A stretch of DNA of 12,952 nt from Oxalobacteraceae bacterium UBA7693 (GCA_002482715.1 DLGN01000184.1:1-12952); one strand, 5' to 3'. Shown: positions 6,221 through 12,952, numbered from the stretch's first letter. Numbers and translations are program-made. The notes: a model not told the origin generated them from the sequence alone.

Positions 6221-6592
6221 TTATTGTAATAATTGGATAAAGTGTTCTGCGCTGCGGATGACCGCTTTCGATTCCATGCCAAACAGATTGCGAGTTTCCT
6301 GAACCACAAAATCATTGGTTCCTTTGACACAGTACAAAACGCCTTCAAAATTGGTTCCCAAATAAGTAAATGGCGTTAATTTCGTTTTGACTGGAACATC
6401 ACTAGCCAATAAATTGCGCAACTTTCTCTCTACATCGTACAGTGAACTCGCTTCAATTTTGACCATGCCACCTTTAGGATTGGGAAAACTGGTAGAAAAA
6501 ATGGGATGTTGCCCCATCGGATTTTTCATCGCAATTTTTACCCCTAATTGTAAAAATTTGCTGATGGCGAAAAAATCGTCTTCGGTAAACAT
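6221..6592 (-). CDS. Hypothetical protein upstream of ycgR
   Basis: 123 aa from the ATG at 6592, chosen because AGGAG lies 8 bases upstream. A longer reading from 6613 adds seven residues that overlap this ribosome-binding site. I do not recognise the family. The protein looks soluble and mixed alpha/beta: an N-terminal helix (EDDFFAISKFLQLGVKIAM), a Gly/Pro-containing strand region (26-45), a central amphipathic helix (about 50-64), strands around 68-98 (TPFTYLGTNFEGVLYCVK) and a C-terminal helix (108-123). There is no signal peptide, no membrane segment, and only one cysteine (C88). It is divergent from the small candidate gene and HDOD gene and lies in line with ycgR and alkB. Context suggests a link to motility or c-di-GMP signalling, but this is inference. 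Confidence 0.75.
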   Translation of the reverse strand: MFTEDDFFAISKFLQLGVKIAMKNPMGQHPIFSTSFPNPKGGMVKIEASSLYDVERKLRNLLASDVPVKTKLTPFTYLGTNFEGVLYCVKGTNDFVVQETRNLFGMESKAVIRSAEHFIQLLQ

Positions 6593-6657
6593 GAGGAATT
6601 CTCCTGTCCGCAATTGATTATTGCTAGTGAGGTTACCAGAAAGTTTCTTTTATCCCA

Positions 6658-6816
6658 ATGAAATATCGGCTTTTTAAAGCAATTTCATTCGTACTTGTGG
6701 TGATTTTTTGTTTTTTCACAAAAAAACAAAGTTCTCTCGATAATTGCTCAGCTTATTGGACACCTTTACAGGCATTTGTTTTACCATGGCAACTTCAGAA
6801 AAACCTATACGAATGA
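6658..6816 (+). CDS. Candidate 52-aa small membrane protein
   Basis: An ATG at 6658 opens a 52-codon frame ending TGA at 6814-6816, 18 bases before the HDOD start. The product begins MKYRLFK and continues with a hydrophobic stretch at about 8-20 (AISFVLVVIFCFF), then KKQSSLDNC and a Trp-containing tail (W34, W44). The positive-inside start plus one hydrophobic helix resembles a signal anchor or a lipobox-less signal peptide. No convincing Shine-Dalgarno precedes it, and part of the hydrophobic codons come from a T-rich tract, so it may be fortuitous. If real it would be co-transcribed with the HDOD gene. I do not recognise a family. Confidence 0.33.
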   Translation: MKYRLFKAISFVLVVIFCFFTKKQSSLDNCSAYWTPLQAFVLPWQLQKNLYE

Positions 6817-6834
6817 ACAATTCTACTTTTACCA

Positions 6835-7689
6835 ATGAATCAACGCGAATCTGAATTTGAATTTATTAAGGGATTGAGTGCAGAACTATCGTCCCGTAAC
6901 TTGGTCTTTCCAACTTCATTGAAAGCAACGATGAAAATTCGTCAGGCTTTAGATGATCCTGACATGGCAAGCGAACAAGTTGGCCGCATCATCAGTACGG
7001 AACCTGTATTGTCTGCGCAAGTTTTGATGCTGGCAAATTCTGCGATGTTTAATCGCAGCTCAAAGAAAATTGAAGAGCTAAGAATTGCCGTTACCTTGCT
7101 GGGTTTTAGTGTAGTGCGAAACATTGCCATCTCTGTCGGCATGAAGCAATTGAAAGATCAGCAAGAAAATACATCGAAGTCGGAACAAATGGAGGGTTTG
7201 TGGACTCGCAGTATGCGAGTCGCTGCCTTGTCTTACGTGATCGCCAGAAATCGCACTAAATTAAGCGCAGATAAGGCGATGGTGGCGGGGCTGCTACATG
7301 ATATTGGTAAATTTTATATTTTAAGCCGTGCGGATCAATACCAGGGCTTATTTACTTCGGACGAGGCTTTGTGGGATTTGATTGATCAATGGCACGCCGA
7401 CATTGGCGCAGCGATCCTTGAAAGTTGGGAAGTTTCTGATGATATTCGTGAAGCCGTGATGGATAGAAAACGCAACGATCTCCCTCCGCATAGTCGTCCA
7501 ACATTGACAGATGTTGTTGCTGCGGCAGATTTTCTTGATGTGGGATTCGTTAAACAATCTTTGAGTGAAGTTGATTGGAATGCCGTTCCAGTTGCATTGA
7601 AAAATCTTGATTTAAATGAAGAGTCAGCAGTAAGACTGATGACGGAAACACGCCAGGAAATTGCACAGATCTTAAAAGTAATCGCTTGA
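6835..7689 (+). CDS. HDOD domain signalling protein
   Basis: 284 aa, nearly all one HDOD domain (about 15-215) followed by a helical C-terminal part. Typical features are the early PDMASEQVGRIISTEPVLSA region, the LANSAMF segment (66-72), the LRIAVTLLGFSVVRNIAIS block (82-100) and HDIGK at 155-159, where an HD pair is retained. H187 in QWHADIGAAILESW matches the family's second conserved histidine. HDOD proteins are usually non-catalytic relatives of HD-GYP phosphodiesterases and act in signal transduction, motility or stress responses. No GGDEF, EAL or receiver domain is fused. The start at 6835 is the only one available, because an in-frame stop lies at 6814-6816. It has no Shine-Dalgarno, which suggests coupling to an upstream small frame or leaderless-like initiation. 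Confidence 0.9.
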   Translation: MNQRESEFEFIKGLSAELSSRNLVFPTSLKATMKIRQALDDPDMASEQVGRIISTEPVLSAQVLMLANSAMFNRSSKKIEELRIAVTLLGFSVVRNIAISVGMKQLKDQQENTSKSEQMEGLWTRSMRVAALSYVIARNRTKLSADKAMVAGLLHDIGKFYILSRADQYQGLFTSDEALWDLIDQWHADIGAAILESWEVSDDIREAVMDRKRNDLPPHSRPTLTDVVAAADFLDVGFVKQSLSEVDWNAVPVALKNLDLNEESAVRLMTETRQEIAQILKVIA

Positions 7690-7724
7690 TGGATACTTTC
7701 TTTGGCAAGAAATTCCGGGTCACG

Positions 7725-7786
7725 ACTGAACTAAATTGTGATTGCTTGCTCTAAGTTCAGTTATTGCGGTGCTGTGTTTGAGCAAG
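7725..7786 (+). ncRNA. Possible pseudoknotted leader before the exported methyltransferase gene
   Basis: The 159-base gap holds interleaved inverted repeats. ACTGAACT (7725-7732) pairs with AGTTCAGT (7754-7761), and the loop segment CTTGCTC (7745-7751) pairs with GAGCAAG (7780-7786). This is the order required for an H-type pseudoknot. A further small hairpin, TTGCC/GGCAA, lies at 7809-7821. The first stem has no U-tract, so it is not a standard terminator for the HDOD gene. It does not match the SAH or SAM riboswitch cores I know. Function as a leader element is speculative. Confidence 0.22.
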
Positions 7787-7848
7787 GTGCTTGGTAAATT
7801 CTGATGATTTGCCAATGGCAATTTCAACGAAAACTACATGGAGAAACG

Positions 7849-8616
7849 ATGAAAAAATTATTAATGGCGTTGGCGATTACAGCGGCAGGTACGCAGCTTG
7901 TTTATGCAAGTGATGCGTTGAAAGCAGCTATTGCTGGCGAACAACGTACACCAGCAAATGTGACACGTGATGCAGCTCGTCATCCTTACGAGACTTTACA
8001 GTTTTTTGGCGTGAGTCAAAAATCAGCGGTAGTCGAGCTGGCACCAGGTGGCGGATGGTACACAGAAATTCTTGCGCCGTATGTGCGTAAAGACGGTAAG
8101 TTGATTTTGGCAGGTGCGGGAGCAAGATTAAAGACGCGTTTAGATGCTAGTCCAGCGACTTACGATAAAGTTGTTTATGGTGAATTTGCGCCAGGCAAGA
8201 AAATCGACTATGCCCCGAAGAATAGCGTTGATGTAGTACTAACCTTCCGCAATGTTCATAACTGGATCAGTGCGAGCGATACCGCGGCAAAAGAGGTATT
8301 TCAAAGTGCGTTTGATGCCTTGAAACCTGGCGGTGTATTTGGTGTGGTTGAACATCGCTTACCTGTGAGCGCTACACAAGATGCAAAAGCTAGTAGTGGC
8401 TATGTACACGAAGCCTATGTCATTAAGTTGGCAGAAAGTGTTGGATTTAAATTGGCGGCAAAATCTGAAGTGAATGCGAATCCAAAAGATACGGCAGATC
8501 ATCAAGGTGGTGTATGGGCTTTGCCACCTGTGTTAGGTAATAAGGAAAAAGACAAAGAAAAATATATGGCGATTGGTGAGAGTGATCGCATGACCTTGAA
8601 GTTTGTAAAGCCTTAA
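7849..8616 (+). CDS. Exported methyltransferase-fold protein (COG4798-like)
   Basis: 255 aa from the ATG at 7849, which follows GGAGAAACG. A start at 7804 lacks a ribosome-binding site and would bury the signal peptide. Residues 1-20 form a Sec signal peptide (MKKLLMALAITAAG, then VYA before the cut). The mature part has a Rossmann class I methyltransferase pattern: motif I VVELAPGGGWYTEIL (61-75), VDVVLTFRNVHNW (127-139) and LKPGGVFGVVEH (158-169). Relatives are annotated as predicted methyltransferases although S-adenosylmethionine is not expected in the periplasm. It may therefore bind another ligand or have lost activity. It is probably monocistronic: the HDOD gene ends 159 bases upstream and a strong terminator follows. 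Family recognition is good; biochemical role unknown. Confidence 0.85.
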   Translation: MKKLLMALAITAAGTQLVYASDALKAAIAGEQRTPANVTRDAARHPYETLQFFGVSQKSAVVELAPGGGWYTEILAPYVRKDGKLILAGAGARLKTRLDASPATYDKVVYGEFAPGKKIDYAPKNSVDVVLTFRNVHNWISASDTAAKEVFQSAFDALKPGGVFGVVEHRLPVSATQDAKASSGYVHEAYVIKLAESVGFKLAAKSEVNANPKDTADHQGGVWALPPVLGNKEKDKEKYMAIGESDRMTLKFVKP

Positions 8617-8633
8617 ATTCTATAGCTAGTTAG

Positions 8634-8669
8634 AAAGCCCAATGACCACTGCGTTTTTGGGCTTTTTTT
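8634..8669 (+). terminator. Intrinsic terminator after the exported methyltransferase gene
   Basis: A 9-bp stem, AAAGCCCAA (8634-8642) and TTGGGCTTT (8657-8665), has a 14-base loop and runs into seven T residues (8663-8669). It begins 18 bases past the stop codon. It should end the upstream transcript and separate it from the DUF4124-like gene. Confidence 0.85.
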
Positions 8670-8704
8670 GTTTGCATCTGATTGTTTTGTGATGGATTTC
8701 TTCT

Positions 8705-9430
8705 ATGTTTAAGCGCTATTTGTTCTCTTCGATGTTCATCATGGCAAACATGCTTCTGCTGCATTCTGTCTCGCAAGCACAAACCATGTATCGATGCGGC
8801 ACTAGCTATCAGGACAAACCTTGTGCGAATGGGCAGCAAGGTGTTGCGATTGGTACTATTAAGAACGCAAGCCAAACTGCCAGCGGGTCTATGCCCGCTA
8901 TTGATGCAGCTTGTAAGCGTCGTGGTGACGAAGCGAAGAAAATCATTTGGATGCGCGAAGCAGGGGCGCAGAAAGATGATCTATTAGCGAAGTCAAATAG
9001 CGCTGCACAAAGTCAGTTGATTGCTGACATTTACGCAGTGCGCGGGAACGCTAGCGACATACGAGCGAATATCGAAAAAAACTGTATGGACGAAAAAGAT
9101 GTGGGCAGGCGTTTGGGTATCGTGGCCGATGCCGATAATGTGCAAGCCTTACGTTTGGCGCAACAGGTCCTGCAAGCGGCAGAAAAATCTGCAGTTCAAG
9201 CTGCAGCCAACAAGTCCGCGACCGCAAACAAAGAAATGGCCTTAGAAAAAAATTCGGAACCAGCTGAAGTCGTGGCTGCGAAAAAACGTTTGCCATGCCC
9301 TAATCTGAAAAATCAATTGGAAATCGTGAAGGCGAATTTGCGTGCTGGAGCGGATGCGCAAACGATGCAGAGTTTGCAGCAACAAAAACGTGATTTGGAA
9401 AAAGAAGTGACGCAAATTTGTGCGCAATGA
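8705..9430 (+). CDS. Secreted cysteine-rich DUF4124-like protein
   Basis: 241 aa. Residues 1-26 form a signal peptide (FKR, then the hydrophobic FIMANMLLLH and SVSQAQ). The mature N-terminus MYRCGTSYQDKPC (28-40) matches the start of DUF4124, a short beta-rich domain with a conserved Cys pair common in periplasmic proteins of beta/gammaproteobacteria. The rest is mostly helical and charged. Ala/Gln-rich helices run from about 96 to 182, and a C-terminal coiled-coil-like helix (200-238) precedes C239. Six cysteines in total (31, 40, 70, 127, 198, 239) would allow three disulfides in the periplasm. The start has only a weak GGAT-type ribosome-binding site. It has its own transcription unit after the terminator at 8634-8669. 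The function of the family is unknown. Confidence 0.8.
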   Translation: MFKRYLFSSMFIMANMLLLHSVSQAQTMYRCGTSYQDKPCANGQQGVAIGTIKNASQTASGSMPAIDAACKRRGDEAKKIIWMREAGAQKDDLLAKSNSAAQSQLIADIYAVRGNASDIRANIEKNCMDEKDVGRRLGIVADADNVQALRLAQQVLQAAEKSAVQAAANKSATANKEMALEKNSEPAEVVAAKKRLPCPNLKNQLEIVKANLRAGADAQTMQSLQQQKRDLEKEVTQICAQ

Positions 9431-9541
9431 GAGCTTGCGCAGAGTTAAGCAATACGAGAAATGTGAGTGATGCAAGTATTTATTGATGTGAAATAAATCT
9501 GCTACTTACTTAAAAATGATTAATGTTTCGTTTCTGAAAAA

Positions 9542-9547
9542 CAGGAG
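9542..9547 (+). promoter_or_regulatory. Ribosome-binding site of iorA
   Basis: AGGAGC lies a few bases before the ATG at 9553 and fixes that start. The rest of the 122-base gap (9431-9552) is AT-rich. I see no convincing terminator for the DUF4124-like gene and no clear -35/-10 pair for the iorAB unit. Confidence 0.6.
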
Positions 9548-9552
9548 CTTGT

Positions 9553-10032
9553 ATGACTAAATATAGCTTGACCGTGAACGGCGCAGCAAAGTCGCTAGAT
9601 GTCGTTCCGGATACCCCTTTGCTTTGGGCTTTGCGAGATTCTTTAGAGTTAAGCGGTACCAAATATGGTTGTGGTGTGGGTCAGTGTGGTGCTTGCATGG
9701 TGCAGATTAATGGCGTACCAACGCGTTCATGTATGACGCCGGTGTCCAGTGTTGGTCGTCAAAAAGTGACGACGATAGAAGGTCTTGATCCTAAAGCTTC
9801 ACATCCATTGCAGCAAGCCTGGCAAGAACTTGATGTGCCGCAATGCGGTTACTGCCAAGCCGGACAAGTGATGAGTGCGGCTGCACTATTGAAAGATAAT
9901 CCTAATCCTAGTGATGCAGATATCGATGCTGCGATGGGTGGTAACTTATGCCGCTGTGCGACCTATTTGCGTATTCGTGCTGGCATACATCGTGCTGCTG
10001 AAATTGCGCGTACTCAGAAAGGTAAAAAATGA
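9553..10032 (+). CDS. iorA: Isoquinoline 1-oxidoreductase-type [2Fe-2S] subunit
   Basis: 159 aa, the normal length for the small iron-sulfur subunit of the xanthine oxidase family. A plant-type ferredoxin domain (1-75) holds the first cluster with C40, C45, C48 and C60 (YGCGVGQCGAC). The second, helical domain holds the other cluster with C98, C101, C133 and C135 (QCGYCQAGQ and NLCRC). All eight ligands are present. The subunit carries electrons from the molybdenum site in IorB to an external acceptor. It overlaps the next gene by 4 bases (ATGA at 10029-10032), so the two are translationally coupled. The substrate is not shown by the sequence; the isoquinoline name reflects the family, and many members oxidise aldehydes or N-heterocycles. 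Confidence 0.93.
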   Translation: MTKYSLTVNGAAKSLDVVPDTPLLWALRDSLELSGTKYGCGVGQCGACMVQINGVPTRSCMTPVSSVGRQKVTTIEGLDPKASHPLQQAWQELDVPQCGYCQAGQVMSAAALLKDNPNPSDADIDAAMGGNLCRCATYLRIRAGIHRAAEIARTQKGKK

Positions 10033-12284
10033 AAACATCTGATTTGGAATTAGCAAATTCTTCCCGTCGTGGTTTTTTACAACAGAGTGGTGCGGGCGCG
10101 GGTGCTTTGGTGTTGGGCAGTTTTTGGACTGTGGGTGCGAATGCAGAACAATCGGTGACTAAACCAGTTGATGGCGCTGCGTTTACGCCAAGTGCATTGA
10201 TCAAGATTGCTGCCGATGGTAGCGTCACTTTAATTTCTAAGCAGCCAGAAATCGGGCAGGGCATTAAAACATCGCTGCCTATGGTCATCGCCGAAGAACT
10301 GGAAGTGAACTGGAAAGATGTGAAGATTGTGCAGGGCGATTTAAATCCTGCGTATGGTAGTCAGTTCGCTGGAGGTTCTTTATCGACGCCATTGAACTAT
10401 GATGAATTCTTAAAACTCGGCGCATTAGCGCGCACGATGTTGATTGAGGCAGCAGCGCAAACTTGGAAAGTCGCTGCTGAAGAATGTTATGCAGAGAAGA
10501 GCAAAGTCATTCATAAAGCCAGCAAGCGTCAGGCGACTTATGCAAGCTTGGTCAGTAAAGCGGCGACTTTGCCTGTTCCAGATGTGAAGACAATTAAGTT
10601 AAAAGATCCTGCTAAGTATACGTTGATCGGTAGTCGTATCGGTGGTGTCGATAATGCAGCAATCGTCACTGGCAAACCTTTGTTTGGTATTGACGTTAAG
10701 TTACCCGGCATGTTGTACGCAGTGTATGAAAAATGTCCAGCTTTTGGTGGCAAAGTGATCAGCGCGAACTTGGAAGCCGTCAAGGCTTTGCCTGGTGTGC
10801 GTGATGCTTTCATTATCGAGGGCACAGATAACTTAAACGGATTGATGCCAGGTGTGGCGATTATTGCCGAGTCGACTTGGGCTAGCTTTAGCGCGCGTAA
10901 GCAATTGAAAGTCGTGTGGGACGAAGGCAAGGTCGTCAATGAAAGCTGGGATGATTTTAGTGCAAAAGCAGTGGCTGCATCGAAGCAAGCCGGCACCATT
11001 AATCTACGCAAAGATGGTGATGTGAACGCGGCTTTAGCCAATGCTGCGAAGACAGTCGAAGCCAGTTATAGCTATCCGTTTATTTCTCACGCGAGTATTG
11101 AGCCGCAAAATTGTACTGCTTGGTACAAGCCAGAAGATGGAAGCTTAGAAATGTGGGTGCCGACTCAGAATCCAGCAGCAGGTCAATCGATTGTTACCAA
11201 TGTCTTGAAAATTCCCAAAGAAAAAATCACTTTGCACATGACCCGCAGTGGCGGTGGTTTTGGTCGTCGTTTAAGTGCCGATTATGTGATTGAAGCGGCG
11301 GCAATTGCGATGAAAGTCAAAGCACCAGTGAAGCTGACTTGGTCACGTGAAGATGATATGCGTCACGATCATTACCGCGCTGGTGGTTTCCATTTCTTGC
11401 GTGGTGGTGTCGATGCAAAAGGTAAGCTCAGTGCTTGGCATAATCACTTCGTCACTTTTGCTAATCGTGTGACGCGCGATGGTAAAAGTGTGCTGCAGCC
11501 TGGCAGTGGTGCTAGTTTGTCGGGCGATGAATTCCCGGGACGTTGGGTAGAAAACTGTTTATTAGAACAAACACCGATGGAAACAGGCGTACCGATGGGG
11601 CCATGGCGTGCACCTGGTAGCAATGTGTTTGCTTGGGTCTTCCATAGTTTTATCGATGAATTGGCGCATGCTGCTAATCGAGATCCGCTTGAATTCCGTC
11701 TCGAGATACTTGGCGATAAAGATGTGATGCAAGGCACCGGTGAACGTGGCCAGCCTTATAACGTCACTCGGATGCGTAATGTGTTGAAGATGGTGGCTGA
11801 GAAATCAGGCTGGGGAAAACGTAAGTTCCCGCGTGGTCAGGGGCAGGGCATTGCCTTCCATTTTAGTCATCGTGGTTATATTGCCGAAGTCGCCGAGGTT
11901 ACCGTGTCCAAAGATGGTCAATTAAAAGTTGATCGTGTCGTGGTAGTCACTGATATCGGTTCGCAAATCGTGAATATGAGTGGTGCAGAAAATCAGGTGC
12001 AAGGCTCCGTGATTGATGGTATCAGCACCTTGATGTTCCCTGAACTCGATATACAACGTGGTCGTATTGTGCAGGGCAATTTTGGTGAATATGGTTTGCT
12101 GCGTATGCCAGATTCACCAACGAAGATCGATGTACATTTCTTGAAGAGTAATTTCCCTGTTACTGGACTTGGGGAGCCGGCTTTTCCACCATTGGCGCCA
12201 GCGGTGTGTAATGCTATTTTTGCTGCAACTGGTAAGCGAGTACGTCAGTTGCCTTTGTCTCGTAATGATTTGCGCTGGTCATAA
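10029..12284 (+). CDS. iorB: Isoquinoline 1-oxidoreductase-type molybdopterin subunit, Tat-exported
   Basis: 751 aa catalytic subunit of a molybdenum hydroxylase. The N-terminus has a Tat signal: SSRRGFLQQ with R13-R14, a weakly hydrophobic Gly/Ala stretch and an ANA cut site at about 37-39. The folded enzyme is therefore exported, carrying IorA with it (IorA has no signal). The molybdopterin-binding domains follow, with EIGQGIKTSLPMVIAEEL near 77-94, SGGGFGRRL with GGG at 408-410, and PWRAPGS. Near the C-terminus GLGEPAFPPLAPA contains E716, the likely catalytic glutamate. It hydroxylates its substrate with water as oxygen source. Coupled to iorA by a 4-base overlap and ended by the terminator at 12299. 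No cytochrome c subunit or XdhC-type maturation gene follows, so those are encoded elsewhere. Substrate unknown. Confidence 0.93.
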   Translation: MKTSDLELANSSRRGFLQQSGAGAGALVLGSFWTVGANAEQSVTKPVDGAAFTPSALIKIAADGSVTLISKQPEIGQGIKTSLPMVIAEELEVNWKDVKIVQGDLNPAYGSQFAGGSLSTPLNYDEFLKLGALARTMLIEAAAQTWKVAAEECYAEKSKVIHKASKRQATYASLVSKAATLPVPDVKTIKLKDPAKYTLIGSRIGGVDNAAIVTGKPLFGIDVKLPGMLYAVYEKCPAFGGKVISANLEAVKALPGVRDAFIIEGTDNLNGLMPGVAIIAESTWASFSARKQLKVVWDEGKVVNESWDDFSAKAVAASKQAGTINLRKDGDVNAALANAAKTVEASYSYPFISHASIEPQNCTAWYKPEDGSLEMWVPTQNPAAGQSIVTNVLKIPKEKITLHMTRSGGGFGRRLSADYVIEAAAIAMKVKAPVKLTWSREDDMRHDHYRAGGFHFLRGGVDAKGKLSAWHNHFVTFANRVTRDGKSVLQPGSGASLSGDEFPGRWVENCLLEQTPMETGVPMGPWRAPGSNVFAWVFHSFIDELAHAANRDPLEFRLEILGDKDVMQGTGERGQPYNVTRMRNVLKMVAEKSGWGKRKFPRGQGQGIAFHFSHRGYIAEVAEVTVSKDGQLKVDRVVVVTDIGSQIVNMSGAENQVQGSVIDGISTLMFPELDIQRGRIVQGNFGEYGLLRMPDSPTKIDVHFLKSNFPVTGLGEPAFPPLAPAVCNAIFAATGKRVRQLPLSRNDLRWS

Positions 12285-12298
12285 AGTTTGAATTGTAT

Positions 12299-12340
12299 AA
12301 ATAAAAAATCCGACATGTTTTCATGTCGGATTTTTTATTT
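12299..12340. terminator. Bidirectional terminator between iorB and the Lys-rich gene
   Basis: A 19-bp perfect stem pairs 12299-12317 with 12322-12340 around a TTTT loop. The core is TCCGACATG/CATGTCGGA flanked by A-tracts on the left and T-tracts on the right. Read from either strand it gives a GC stem followed by U residues. It therefore serves both iorB and the convergent gene ending at 12383. Confidence 0.93.
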
Positions 12341-12382
12341 TTAAGAATGCTTTGCTGATTAGGCTTAGGCTTCTTAAAGTTT

Positions 12383-12952
12383 TTATTGACGCACGCGTTT
12401 CTTTGCACCAGTTGCTTTGCTGCTCTTCGCTTTAAATTCAGGTTGACCTGCTGCACCGGCAAAGCCGGATTTGACTGCTGGTTTGGAAGGTAAACCGACC
12501 ACGGCTGATTTTTTGACTGGTGTGGTGACGACCTCTGCCTGCACGATTGAAGTTGTTTCTGATGTTTTTGGTTTCACTTTTCTAACCTTTGGTGTTGGGG
12601 TATCGATTGCAGCTAGATTGTTATTATCCTTGGCATCAACTCTTACAGTCTTTGTTTTAGGAGTCAGATCTGCGGCCTTGATTTCCACAGTTGCTGCGTT
12701 AATTTTGTTTTTTGTCCTGCTTGTTACGACTGCTTTTTTTACCGGGTTGATATCTTTCATGATTTTGCTATCAGCTTGAGGTAAGGGCGCTTTATTTTCT
12801 GCTGGTGAGACCGCGACGACAGTTTCCGCCATCATAGGTGAAATTGTTTGGCCTAAGGCAAATATTTTTTGCTGAATTTGTTGACCCAAGTTGACCAGTT
12901 CTTGCAAATATAGTTGGCTTTGCCCCGCTGCCACATGCGTTTGTGCAGAGAA
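12383..12952 (-). CDS. Lys/Ala-rich protein, possibly phasin-like, partial (N-terminus off window)
   Basis: The last 189 codons are visible. The frame stays open to the right edge, so a GTG at 12934 should not be taken as the start. The first visible part (FSAQTHVAAGQSQLYLQELVNLGQQIQQKIFALGQTI) is an amphipathic, Gln-rich helix similar in style to phasins, which coat polyhydroxyalkanoate granules. The remaining roughly 130 residues are low-complexity and basic, with repeated Lys-Thr-Pro-Val-Ala patterns and an Arg/Lys end (KKRVRQ). This resembles the histone H1-like tails of PhaF-type phasins. Such a tail may bind DNA or simply be disordered. Without the N-terminus the phasin assignment is tentative. 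Confidence 0.55.
   Translation of the reverse strand, partial: FSAQTHVAAGQSQLYLQELVNLGQQIQQKIFALGQTISPMMAETVVAVSPAENKAPLPQADSKIMKDINPVKKAVVTSRTKNKINAATVEIKAADLTPKTKTVRVDAKDNNNLAAIDTPTPKVRKVKPKTSETTSIVQAEVVTTPVKKSAVVGLPSKPAVKSGFAGAAGQPEFKAKSSKATGAKKRVRQ

Noticed and set aside
6593..6613. Seven-residue N-terminal extension of the 123-aa protein
   Set aside because: The extension codons contain the AGGAG that is well spaced for the ATG at 6592, so the shorter form is preferred.
6707..6730. 10-bp A/T inverted repeat TTTGTTTTTT/AAAAAACAAA
   Set aside because: It is a chance pairing of a T-run and an A-run with no GC core. It also falls inside the 52-codon candidate gene, so it is not called a terminator.
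6813..6854. 14-codon frame (13 residues plus stop) overlapping the HDOD start, a possible leader peptide
   Set aside because: It has no ribosome-binding site and no regulatory amino-acid run; such short frames are expected by chance.
7804..7848. Upstream ATG extending the exported methyltransferase homologue by 15 residues
   Set aside because: There is no Shine-Dalgarno, and the extension would displace the clear signal peptide. GGAG before 7849 fits the shorter start.
7690..7848. SAH or SAM riboswitch upstream of the methyltransferase homologue
   Set aside because: The known core sequences of these riboswitches are absent; only generic paired segments are seen.
9518..9562. Very short frame overlapping the iorA start
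   Set aside because: It uses no separate ribosome-binding site, and the AGGAGC before 9553 clearly serves iorA.
10538..11041. 167-codon minus-strand open frame inside iorB
   Set aside because: It is a shadow of the strongly coding iorB frame, with no motif and no initiation signal.
12934..12952. GTG at 12934 as the start of the Lys-rich protein
   Set aside because: The frame remains open to the window edge with sensible residues (FSAQTH) and no ribosome-binding site precedes the GTG, so the gene is treated as 5' truncated.

Overview
The window looks like a chromosomal segment of a flagellated betaproteobacterium, most likely Burkholderiales close to Oxalobacteraceae (for example an Undibacterium-like freshwater organism). 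This rests on protein resemblance: the standalone ParB-like protein, YcgR, the IorAB oxidoreductase and the DUF4124-type protein. No rRNA, tRNA or marker gene is present to prove it. There are no transposases, phage genes, CRISPR arrays or attachment sites, and no gap between genes exceeds 300 bases.

Left half (1-6592, all minus strand). Reading in the direction of transcription from the right: a 123-aa protein of unknown function, the flagellar brake YcgR, and an AlkB-type DNA dealkylase that starts 3 bases after ycgR. After a 239-base gap comes a four-gene cassette: a short LiaF-type membrane protein (118 aa), a longer LiaF-like protein with the C-terminal beta-rich domain (235 aa), a LytS-family sensor kinase and a LytTR response regulator. 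A ParB-like DNA-binding protein without ParA follows. A parvulin-type peptidyl-prolyl isomerase runs off the left edge. Just upstream of the four-gene cassette are two exact 9-bp direct repeats with a 22-bp period, the geometry that LytTR regulators recognise, which suggests autoregulation.

Right half (6658-12284, plus strand). A possible unlisted 52-aa membrane miniprotein leads into an HDOD signalling protein. Next come an exported protein with a methyltransferase fold followed by a clear terminator, a secreted cysteine-rich DUF4124-like protein, and the overlapping pair iorA-iorB. The pair encodes a [2Fe-2S] subunit and a Tat-exported molybdopterin subunit. A strong bidirectional terminator at 12299-12340 separates iorB from a convergent minus-strand gene for a Lys/Ala-rich, possibly phasin-like protein that runs off the right edge.

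Functional themes are envelope sensing (LiaF-like/LytS/LytTR), c-di-GMP and motility control (YcgR and perhaps HDOD), DNA repair (AlkB) and periplasmic oxidation (IorAB). The strongest leads are the LiaF-like/LytTR cassette with its repeat operator, the 123-aa orphan next to ycgR, the 52-aa candidate gene and the structured leader before the exported methyltransferase homologue.
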